DNA of 7,714 bases from Planctomycetota bacterium (GTDB lineage Bacteria > Planctomycetota > Brocadiia > Brocadiales > Brocadiaceae), in assembly GCA_023261465.1 (NCBI GenBank), contig JAHFOW010000115.1:1-7714 (forward strand), given 5' to 3'. The translations under genes were made by a program, and so were the position numbers. Positions 1 to 4,861 of this stretch are shown here, piece after piece (position 1 is the first letter of the stretch; the number at the start of each line of letters is the position of its first letter). The notes below the pieces were generated by a model. The model had not been told where the DNA came from and made no database searches. It was given only the letters and a program-made list of their open reading frames with translations.

Positions 1-375
1 GAATTACAGAAACATATTACAGGTATTGTGCAGAACCGCGAACAAAAAATATTGTCGGTTTTTTGCATGCCCGACCATACACATTTGTTGGTTGGGTTAA
101 AACCATCCATTGCCATTTCTGATTTGGCAAGGGACATAAAAGCCGGTTCTTCAAATTTCATCAATGATAGCAAGTGGACGCCCGGCAAATTCAATTGGCA
201 GGAAGGATTTGGCGCTTTCTCTTATTCCAGAAGCCACATTGACGCAGTTATCAAATACATTCTAAACCAAGAGGAACATCACAAAAAGAAAACTTTTAAG
301 GAAGAATACCTTGACTTTCTGAAGAAATATGAAATTAAATATGATGAAAAATATTTGTTTGAATGGATAGAATAA
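1..375 (+). CDS. IS200-like (Y1, HUH superfamily) transposase, 5'-truncated by the window edge
   Basis: Single-strand DNA transposase of the IS200/IS605 TnpA type (Y1_Tnp family), which nicks and joins DNA through a tyrosine. The frame is open to base 1, and the first nine codons (ELQKHITGI) fit this family, so the GTG at 28 is unlikely to be the true start; about 25-30 N-terminal residues probably lie outside the window. Visible motifs are the metal-binding HxH in MPDHTHLLVG (His codons at 76-78 and 82-84, Thr in the usually hydrophobic middle position), the family segment FNWQEGFGAFSYS, and a helix with YILNQEEHHKKKTFKEEY whose Tyr (256-258) is the expected nucleophile. The C-terminus looks complete, ending in TAA. 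That stop falls inside the first unit of the adjacent repeat array. What remains shows no damage; whether the whole gene is intact cannot be seen. Confidence 0.9.
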   Translation, partial: ELQKHITGIVQNREQKILSVFCMPDHTHLLVGLKPSIAISDLARDIKAGSSNFINDSKWTPGKFNWQEGFGAFSYSRSHIDAVIKYILNQEEHHKKKTFKEEYLDFLKKYEIKYDEKYLFEWIE

Positions 376-447
376 ACAGGCCGCCCCTACGGAGCTAAAT
401 ATATTATTCGTATTCAATGCTACAAACAGTTGACTCCGCTGGAGCCA
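370..447 (-). repeat. Two left-pointing units of a ~50-bp degenerate repeat array
   Basis: Read on the minus strand, 374-389 gives AGGGGCGGCCTGTTTA and 418-445 gives AGCGGAGTCAACTGTTTGTAGCA. Both fit the same loose consensus as the plus-strand units downstream (roughly CCGTTAGGGG, CGACCTG, TTTGTAGCA). The two cores are about 50 bp apart, as in the plus-strand group. The motif TGCTACAAACAG at 418-429 is the exact reverse complement of the most typical unit end. The first unit overlaps the transposase stop codon. Confidence 0.6.
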
Positions 448-482
448 GAAAAATGCAAATCAGCCTAACAGAAGCAACATAA

Positions 483-660
483 CAGTCCCATTAGGGGCAA
501 CCTGTTTATAGAGAAAAAAGGAAATAATAACGTAACCCCGTTAGGGGTGGTCTGTTTGTAAATGAGAGGCTATGAGCCGATAAGCCACAGAGTGGCGACC
601 TATTTGTAGCATTAAAATTCAAGTATCAAAGAAAGCTCTGTATGAGCGACCTGAAATATG
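483..660 (+). repeat. Four right-pointing units of the same ~50-bp degenerate repeat array
   Basis: The units align as follows. 487-511 carries CCCATTAGGGG then CAACCTGTTTATAG. 536-560 carries CCCCGTTAGGGG then TGGTCTGTTTGTA. 585-611 carries CAGAGTGGCGACC then TATTTGTAGCA. About 635-660 carries CTCTGTATGAGCGACC then a diverged end. Equivalent bases are 48-51 bp apart, with A-rich, poorly conserved spacers. The first two units contain a small CCC(C)/GGG(G) hairpin. Units are degenerate, unlike a CRISPR. Position and orientation suggest REP/BIME-like elements associated with the neighbouring Y1 transposase; that link is inferred. Confidence 0.6.
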
Positions 661-756
661 TCCAAGACCTATTTTCTATCGCAAAATAACTACACCTGCT
701 CAATACCCTTTTGGACTTAGGTTTTTATTTGATGGTTATTTGATGAAAGTGTTTCA
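661..756. other. Spacer upstream of hsdR, no clear promoter
   Basis: AT-rich sequence between the repeat array and the hsdR start. I see no convincing -35/-10 pair and no remnant of hsdM or hsdS. GACCTATTT at 665-673 resembles a repeat-unit core but is out of step with the 50-bp period. Confidence 0.4.
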
Positions 757-1362
757 TTGAGCAAAATCACCGAAAACGATATAGAACTTTACACCGTAAA
801 GGAATTAGAAGACCTGGGCTTTCAGTTCCTTCACGGACCAGATATTGCCCCCGATGGTGAGTTTCCTGAACGGCAGGCTTACAGTGATGTTGTTTTGGTG
901 GAAAGGCTCAGGGCTGCCATCCAAAAACTTAATCCAGACATTCCTGCAGATGCCAGGGAACAGGCGCTTCGTGAAGTGCAGCGTATAAATTCACCTGAAT
1001 TGCTTACCAATAACGAGACGTTTCACCGTTTCCTTACCGATGGTGTTCCGGTAACTTATCGTTCTCCTCTCCTTTTGGGAGAGGTTGGAAGAGGGTCTGA
1101 TGAAAAATCAGATTACGTTTGGCTCATAGATTTTAACAATCCCCTCAACAATGAATTTTCGGTGGTCAATCAGTACACGGTCATTGAGAACAACCAGAAC
1201 AAACGGCCTGATATTTTGCTCTTTGTCAATGGTATTCCCATAGTGCTGATTGAATTAAAAAATCCAGCAGATGAAAATGCTACCATCAGGAAGGCCTTTG
1301 ACCAGATACAAACCTACAAAGCGACTATTCCGGGCCTGTTTACTTCAACGCCTTTTGTGTGA
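757..1362 (+). CDS. hsdR: HsdR N-terminal fragment (nuclease domain), ends at the frameshift
   Basis: First readable piece of the broken hsdR, 201 codons from TTG at 757. A weak GAAAG at 745-749 is the only ribosome-binding-like stretch. Residues 1-195 match the HsdR N-terminus, including LTDGVPVTYR, VWLIDFNNP, VVNQYTVIENN and the nuclease core with Asp152, Glu166 and Lys168 (PDILLFVNGIPIVLIELK). The last residues, STPFV, are out-of-frame nonsense. Shifting by one base at about 1345 restores FNAFCVISDGHE, the expected continuation. Residues about 103-118 (SPLLLGEVGRGS...) are extra relative to the family and derive from a palindromic repeat. If made, this product would lack the motor and is unlikely to restrict DNA. 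Confidence 0.8.
   Translation: MSKITENDIELYTVKELEDLGFQFLHGPDIAPDGEFPERQAYSDVVLVERLRAAIQKLNPDIPADAREQALREVQRINSPELLTNNETFHRFLTDGVPVTYRSPLLLGEVGRGSDEKSDYVWLIDFNNPLNNEFSVVNQYTVIENNQNKRPDILLFVNGIPIVLIELKNPADENATIRKAFDQIQTYKATIPGLFTSTPFV
1061..1098. repeat. Palindromic repeat insertion 1 in hsdR
   Basis: Arms CCTCTCC (1066-1072) and GGAGAGG (1078-1084) around a TTTTG loop, followed by a degenerate tail GAAGAGGGTCTG. It is read as SPLLLGEVGRGS between the conserved YR and VWLIDF of the HsdR nuclease domain, where relatives have only about nine residues. The frame is kept. Confidence 0.65.
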
Positions 1363-2201
1363 TTTCTGATGGCCACGAATGCAAGGCGGGAAGTGTTTCT
1401 GCTGGTTACAGCCGCTTTATGGCATGGAAGTCTGTGGACGGTACAAAAGAGGTTTCGAAGTTTATTCCAGAGTTAGAAATCCTCTTAAAAGGGATGCTGA
1501 ATCCCACTACCTTGTTAGACCTCGTGCGCAACTTCATCGTATTCGAAAAATCTATTTCTTCGAAACCCTCACCCTTTCATCCCTCTCCCAGTGGGAGAGG
1601 GAACGAGGGAGAGGGTGTTTTACATGTTGAAACTGTGAAGAAGTTAGCAGCCTATCATCAATATTATGCAGTCAATAGGGCTATTGAAAGTACCCTGCGG
1701 GCGGCAGGGTACTTTCAACCCTCCCTCAATCCCTCCCAAAAGGAGGGAAGCAATGCCTCTCCCTTTGGGAGAAATACAAGAGGGGGTCATTATAAAGGTG
1801 GTTTGGTGTTTTCCGGGTTACTCAATAAGGCAAAAGAGTTAAGAAAAAAACAAACTCCGGCAGAAGAAACATTTTGGCAATTAGTGCGAGACAAAAAATT
1901 CTTTGGTCTAAAATTCCGAAGACAACATCAAATTGGGACATACATAGTTGATTTCTACTGTCATGAACATAAACTGATTATTGAATTAGATGGAGAAATT
2001 CATCAAATAGAAGAACAACAAAAACACGATAAAATAAAGGATAGATATCTTACCTCATTAGGAAACAAAGTTATTCGTTTCACCAATGATAAAATATTAA
2101 TCCAAACAGATAAAACCCTTGAAAAAATAGCCAACCTCCTCTCCCTTTGGGAGCGGTCGGGAGAGGGTAACGTAGGCGACAAAAAAGCCGGAGTTATTTA
2201 G
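1347..2201 (+). CDS. HsdR central fragment with an in-frame DUF559 nuclease-domain insertion
   Basis: The frame resumes hsdR at about 1347 (NAFCVISDGHE) and stays open to TAG at 2199-2201. The GTG at 1359 is a nominal start inside conserved hsdR sequence, not a real gene start. Order of parts: hsdR residues through DLVRNFIVFEK (to about 1551), a palindromic insert read as KPSPFHPSPSGRG, hsdR VKKLAAYHQYYAVNRAIESTLRAAGY (to about 1712), a repeat-bounded DUF559 domain (about 1719-2169), then hsdR GDKKAGVI directly before the stop. Automatic annotation would probably name this a DUF559 protein, but it is a chimera made by insertion into hsdR. The TAG sits where relatives have the Trp of GVIWHTQGSGKS. 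Confidence 0.75.
   Translation, partial: NAFCVISDGHECKAGSVSAGYSRFMAWKSVDGTKEVSKFIPELEILLKGMLNPTTLLDLVRNFIVFEKSISSKPSPFHPSPSGRGNEGEGVLHVETVKKLAAYHQYYAVNRAIESTLRAAGYFQPSLNPSQKEGSNASPFGRNTRGGHYKGGLVFSGLLNKAKELRKKQTPAEETFWQLVRDKKFFGLKFRRQHQIGTYIVDFYCHEHKLIIELDGEIHQIEEQQKHDKIKDRYLTSLGNKVIRFTNDKILIQTDKTLEKIANLLSLWERSGEGNVGDKKAGVI
1566..1617. repeat. Palindromic repeat insertion 2 in hsdR
   Basis: A perfect 21-nt hairpin at 1581-1601 has arms CCCTCTCCC and GGGAGAGGG and an AGT loop. It is nested in looser outer arms, CCCTCACCC (1566-1574) and GGGAGAGGGTG (1607-1617). It is read as PSPFHPSPSGRGNEGEGV between IVFEK and VKKLAAYHQYY of HsdR. The 21-nt hairpin is identical to the one in insertion 4. Confidence 0.8.
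1684..1718. repeat. Perfect 15-bp inverted repeat at the edge of insertion 3
   Basis: Left arm TTGAAAGTACCCTGC (1684-1698), loop GGGCG, right arm GCAGGGTACTTTCAA (1704-1718), with no mismatch. It encodes IESTLRAAGYFQ; IESTLRAAGY is conserved HsdR sequence, so the left arm is host coding DNA. The right arm ends exactly where the GC-rich insertion begins. Confidence 0.85.
1730..1748. repeat. CCCTCC-type hairpin at the left end of the DUF559 unit
   Basis: Arms TCCCTCC (1730-1736) and GGAGGGA (1742-1748) around CAAAA. This is related to, but distinct from, the CCCTCTCCC palindromes, so two repeat subtypes lie next to each other at this edge. Confidence 0.6.
1756..1787 (+). repeat. Left direct-repeat copy bounding the DUF559 unit
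   Basis: The 16-nt CCTCTCCCTTTGGGAG (1756-1771) followed by a degenerate arm ending AAGAGGGGGTC. It is read as ASPFGRNTRGG in the hsdR frame. Confidence 0.7.
1803..2135 (+). CDS. DUF559 (Vsr/PD-(D/E)XK-like) endonuclease domain inside hsdR
   Basis: About 110 residues matching stand-alone DUF559 proteins. An N-terminal helix KAKELRKKQTPAEETFWQLVRDKKFFGLKF is followed by RRQHQIGTYIVDFYC, then IIELDGEIHQ and a C-terminal segment with VIRFTNDKI. Likely catalytic residues are the Asp of YIVDF (1950-1952), the Glu and Asp of IELDG (1983-1985, 1989-1991) and the His at 2001-2003. The domain looks intact. It is read in the hsdR frame but could start on its own at TTG 1803 or GTG 1806, with AAAGGTGG at 1794-1801 upstream; there is no ATG. 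Its base composition is AT-rich, unlike the GC-rich repeats around it. DUF559 is related to Vsr-type nucleases; a role in moving the surrounding unit is an inference. The end given is the domain edge, since the frame runs on into hsdR. Confidence 0.7.
2138..2169 (+). repeat. Right direct-repeat copy bounding the DUF559 unit
   Basis: The same 16 nt as at 1756-1771 (2138-2153), then CGGTCGGGAGAGGGTA, which can pair as an outer arm. It is read as LLSLWERSGEG, a different phase from the left copy. Confidence 0.7.
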
Positions 2202-4577
2202 CATACACAGGGTTCTGGGAAAAGTTTGAGCATGGTGTTTTATGCGGGCAAACTGATTACATCCGAGGCGATGCAAAATCCAACTATTGTCGTCATCACT
2301 GACCGCAATGATCTGGACGACCAGTTGTTTGACACCTTTGCATCTTCAAAACAGTTGCTCAGACAAGAGCCTGTACAGGCAAAAGACAGAGAGGATTTGA
2401 AAGACCTGTTGAAAGTGGCTTCCGGCGGCATTGTGTTTACCACCATTCAAAAGTTCATGCCGAGCATGTCGGCACCCTCTCCCCAGCCCTCTCCCAGTGG
2501 GAGAGGGAGACTTGCGTCGGGTGATGGTCAGAGGCAGATGCCTCTGTTGTCAGACAGGGACAACATCGTTGTTATCGCAGATGAAGCCCATAGAACCCAA
2601 TATGGCTTTGAGGCAAAGTTGCATGACGAAAAAGACAAAGACACCAAAGAGGTCATTGGAAAACGTATAGCCTACGGCTTTGCCAAGTATATGAGAGATG
2701 CCCTGCCCAATGCGACCTACATTGGTTTTACCGGCACGCCTATTGAAAGCACAGATGTAAACACCCCGGCAGTATTTGGGCAGTATGTTGACATATATGA
2801 CATCTCACAATCAGTTGCCGATGGCTCTACCGTTAAGATTTATTACGAAAGCCGCCTGGCAAAGGTCAATCTGGATAAAGAAGGCAGACGTTTGATTACG
2901 GAGTTTGACAAAGAACTTGAAGAAGACGAAGAAGTAACCGACAAACAAAGGGCTAAAGCTAAATGGACAAAGCTTGAGGCTATTGTAGGCAATCAGGAAA
3001 GGATAAAGAACTTAGCCAGGGATATTGTTACGCACTTTGAGCAACGGCAAGCCGTATTTGATGGCAAGGGTATGATCGTGGCGATGAGCCGTAGAATTGC
3101 AGTTGACCTCTACAATGAGATCATCAAGCTAAAACCGGAGTGGCATAATGACGATCTGACCAAAGGCGTAATCAAGGTTGTAATGACTGCATCCAGCGCC
3201 GATGGCCCTGTTATGCAAAAGCAGCACACTACAAAGTCGCAACGCAAGGCTTTGTCAGATAGAATGAAAGACCCGGCAGACACTTTGAAACTGGTTATTG
3301 TTCGGGATCTGTGGCTCACCGGTTTTGATGCGCCTTGTTTGCATACGTTGTATGTAGATAAACCCATGAGAGGTCACAACCTGATGCAAGCCATAGCAAG
3401 GGTGAACAGGGTATTCAAAGACAAGCCCGGTGGTTTAGTGGTTGATTATTTAGGCATTGCAACTGACCTCAAAAAGGCATTGGCCTTCTATGCCGATTCG
3501 GGGGGAAAGGGTGATCCGGCAGAGAGTCAGGAGAAGGCCGTTGAGATGTTTATTGAAAAATTGGAGGTAGTACGGCAGCTTTTCTTTGAAGCAAGCACAA
3601 CAAAAGAAGCTATTCTTGCCGCTGATCCTGAGGCTTATTTTGGCAGATATCCGGAAACAGGCTTTAATTATCGCCGTTTCTTTTTGGCGTCACCCGGCGA
3701 AAAGCTCTCAATTATTTTGCAAGCGGAGGAACACATCTTAGGTTTGGCAGCTGGCAAAAACCGCTTTATCGATCAGGTAACTTTGCTCAGTAAGGCGTTT
3801 GCCCTGTCCATACCTCACGAAGCGGCATTGGCGGTAAAAGATGAGGTTGCTTTCTTCCAGGCAGTAAAGGCAAGGCTCGTAAAGTTTGTCGGTGGTGGCG
3901 CAGGCAGGTCGGATATTGATATTGAAACGGCCATCAAGCAGATAGTTGATGAGGCATTGAGTTCAGACCACGTTGTAGATATTTTTGATGCAGCAGGTAT
4001 AAAGAAACCTGAAATATCTATTCTGTCAGAGGAATTTTTGTTAGAGATAAAGGGAATGAAGCATCAGAACATTGCCCTTGAATTATTGAAGAAAATCCTC
4101 AATGACGAAATCAGAAACCGTTTAAAAACTAACCTGGTGAGAAGCAAGGCATTGCTTGAGATGCTCGAAACTGCCATCAGGAAGTATCAGAACAATTTGC
4201 TTTCAACAGCCGAAATCATTCAGGAATTGATTGAGTTAGCCAGAGAGATTAAGGCGGCAGACCAGAGAGGCGCAAAACTGGGCTTGTCCGAGGATGAATT
4301 GGCTTTTTATGATGCGTTGGAGATAAACGATAGTGCAGTGCAGGTTTTGGGTGATGAGCAGCTCAGATTGATTGCACGGGAAGTTGCAGAGAAGGTAAAG
4401 GCTAATGCAACCATAGATTGGACAATTCGTGAAAGCGCACGGGCAAAGCTGAGGGTAGTGGTTAAAAGAACTTTGAACAAATACGGCTATCCGCCGGACA
4501 AGCAGCAAAAGGCTATTGATACAGTCTTGAAACAAGCAGAGTTATTGGCAGATTATTTTGTCCAATGCAAAGCATAG
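2202..4577 (+). CDS. hsdR: HsdR C-terminal fragment (helicase/translocase and C-terminal domains)
   Basis: This is the remainder of hsdR in the same frame as the preceding segment, separated from it only by the amber codon. Walker A (HTQGSGKS, 2202-2225) comes straight after the stop. The first usable start is TTG at 2226 (or ATG at 2232), so any reinitiated protein (783 residues from 2226) would lack Walker A and should be unable to hydrolyse ATP. Counted from 2226, further motifs are TDRNDLDDQL (25-34), DEAH (119-122), GFTGTPI (167-173), MSRRIAVDLY and QAIARVNRV (388-396), followed by the helical C-terminal region ending LLADYFVQCKA and TAG. Residues about 82-104 (SAPSPQPSPSGRGRLASGDGQRQ) are a repeat-derived insertion between TTIQKF and LLSDRDNIVVIADEAH. 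Confidence 0.8.
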   Translation, partial: HTQGSGKSLSMVFYAGKLITSEAMQNPTIVVITDRNDLDDQLFDTFASSKQLLRQEPVQAKDREDLKDLLKVASGGIVFTTIQKFMPSMSAPSPQPSPSGRGRLASGDGQRQMPLLSDRDNIVVIADEAHRTQYGFEAKLHDEKDKDTKEVIGKRIAYGFAKYMRDALPNATYIGFTGTPIESTDVNTPAVFGQYVDIYDISQSVADGSTVKIYYESRLAKVNLDKEGRRLITEFDKELEEDEEVTDKQRAKAKWTKLEAIVGNQERIKNLARDIVTHFEQRQAVFDGKGMIVAMSRRIAVDLYNEIIKLKPEWHNDDLTKGVIKVVMTASSADGPVMQKQHTTKSQRKALSDRMKDPADTLKLVIVRDLWLTGFDAPCLHTLYVDKPMRGHNLMQAIARVNRVFKDKPGGLVVDYLGIATDLKKALAFYADSGGKGDPAESQEKAVEMFIEKLEVVRQLFFEASTTKEAILAADPEAYFGRYPETGFNYRRFFLASPGEKLSIILQAEEHILGLAAGKNRFIDQVTLLSKAFALSIPHEAALAVKDEVAFFQAVKARLVKFVGGGAGRSDIDIETAIKQIVDEALSSDHVVDIFDAAGIKKPEISILSEEFLLEIKGMKHQNIALELLKKILNDEIRNRLKTNLVRSKALLEMLETAIRKYQNNLLSTAEIIQELIELAREIKAADQRGAKLGLSEDELAFYDALEINDSAVQVLGDEQLRLIAREVAEKVKANATIDWTIRESARAKLRVVVKRTLNKYGYPPDKQQKAIDTVLKQAELLADYFVQCKA
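2473..2527. repeat. Palindromic repeat insertion 4 in hsdR
   Basis: A 21-nt hairpin at 2487-2507 identical to that at 1581-1601, preceded by CACCCTCTCCCC and followed by a degenerate arm TCGGGTGATGG. It is read as APSPQPSPSGRGRLASGDG between TTIQKF and LLSDRDNIVVIADEAH of the HsdR motor domain, just ahead of the DEAH box. The frame is kept. Confidence 0.8.
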
Positions 4578-4861
4578 TCCGCCCTAACATGTTACCTGTG
4601 TCTTTTATACTCTGGAGGGGACTGATAGTGGTTGTTGGTATTTTGCTAGTTTATAATCTTCTACATTCGTTCTTATGCTTTGTGTAGGAACAAGCAGTAA
4701 AATGTGAAGCAGAAACAAAAAGATATAGAATTAAAAGGAATTAAATTGTTATACTGCCATAATAAAAGTTTGTCCCCTTTGAAGATATATATTTCAATCA
4801 TGTTAACAGTTTACGTTAACTTTTCAGTTATTTGCTGCAAATTTAAAAAGGAATAGCATAT
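4578..4861. other. Gene-free spacer between hsdR and proC
   Basis: AT-rich, with no supported ORF or RNA gene. A perfect TATAAT hexamer lies at 4652-4657, but no good -35 is spaced correctly before it. TATACT at 4750-4755 is another weak -10 candidate. I see no convincing hairpin-plus-T-run terminator behind hsdR. The promoter for proC-tkt should lie here, since proC follows with no same-strand gene close upstream. Confidence 0.4.
4801..4820. promoter_or_regulatory. Paired GTTAAC motif upstream of proC, possible operator
   Basis: Two copies of the palindrome GTTAAC (4802-4807 and 4815-4820) are separated by 7 bp, about 41 bp before the proC ATG. The left copy extends to the 8-bp palindrome TGTTAACA. 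The 13-bp centre spacing is not a whole helical turn, and the sequence is AT-rich, so chance is possible. No regulator is assigned. Confidence 0.25.

Larger units (their letters stand above)
1719..2169 (+). mobile_element. Repeat-bounded unit carrying a DUF559 nuclease domain (insertion 3)
   Basis: An extra ~450-bp segment between HsdR ESTLRAAGY and GDKKAGVI, where relatives have only a short variable linker. The left edge has a CCCTCC-type hairpin (arms TCCCTCC 1730-1736 and GGAGGGA 1742-1748) and then CCTCTCCCTTTGGGAG (1756-1771). The right edge repeats CCTCTCCCTTTGGGAG exactly (2138-2153) in direct orientation and continues CGGTCGGGAGAGGGT. The intact DUF559 domain lies between. The whole unit is open in the hsdR frame. 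It could be a nuclease gene that entered an existing repeat, or one mobile unit with repeat ends. No target-site duplication could be established by eye. Confidence 0.6.
757..4577 (+). pseudogene. hsdR: Type I restriction-modification R subunit (HsdR), disrupted by one frameshift, one amber codon and four repeat insertions
   Basis: HsdR is the ATP-dependent translocase/nuclease subunit of type I restriction enzymes and works in complex with HsdM and HsdS. Homology runs from the N-terminal SKITENDIELYT to the C-terminal ESARAKLRVVVKRTLNKYGYPPD. In order: PD-(D/E)XK nuclease (PDILLF...IELK), linker, Walker A HTQGSGKS (2202-2225), DEAH box (VVIADEAHR), GFTGTPIES, the helicase C-terminal motif QAIARVNRV, and the long C-terminal helical region. 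Repairing the frame gives about 1270 codons against roughly 1000-1080 that I recall for this subfamily; the surplus is accounted for by the four insertions. Lesions are a one-base loss at about 1342-1347 and TAG at 2199-2201 where relatives have Trp. The start is TTG at 757, because the upstream frame has no other start before a TGA at 730. No hsdM or hsdS is present here. Sequencing error could explain either lesion, but two together make a pseudogene more likely. Confidence 0.88.

Noticed and set aside
483..660. CRISPR array
   Set aside because: The units are too degenerate, change strand upstream, and no cas gene is present. Repeat identity is far below that of a CRISPR.
1339..1365. Programmed ribosomal frameshift in hsdR
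   Set aside because: There is no slippery heptamer or evident downstream stimulatory structure, and a second inactivating lesion exists in the same gene.
1379..1630. Overlapping plus-strand 83-residue ORF
   Set aside because: It is an out-of-frame shadow of hsdR that includes the translated palindromic repeat; it shows no family resemblance.
1719..2169. Intein in HsdR
   Set aside because: No splicing-block motifs (N-terminal Cys/Ser block, TxxH, terminal HN followed by C/S/T) are visible. The ends are GC-rich palindromic repeats instead.
2199..2201. TAG recoding or pyrrolysine-type readthrough
   Set aside because: The same gene ends with TAG at 4575-4577, and the position is a conserved Trp one base change away, so a nonsense mutation is simpler.
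1359..2201. An independent 280-residue DUF559 gene starting at GTG 1359
   Set aside because: The first ~115 codons are conserved HsdR sequence continuous with the upstream fragment, so the start is an artefact of the frameshift.
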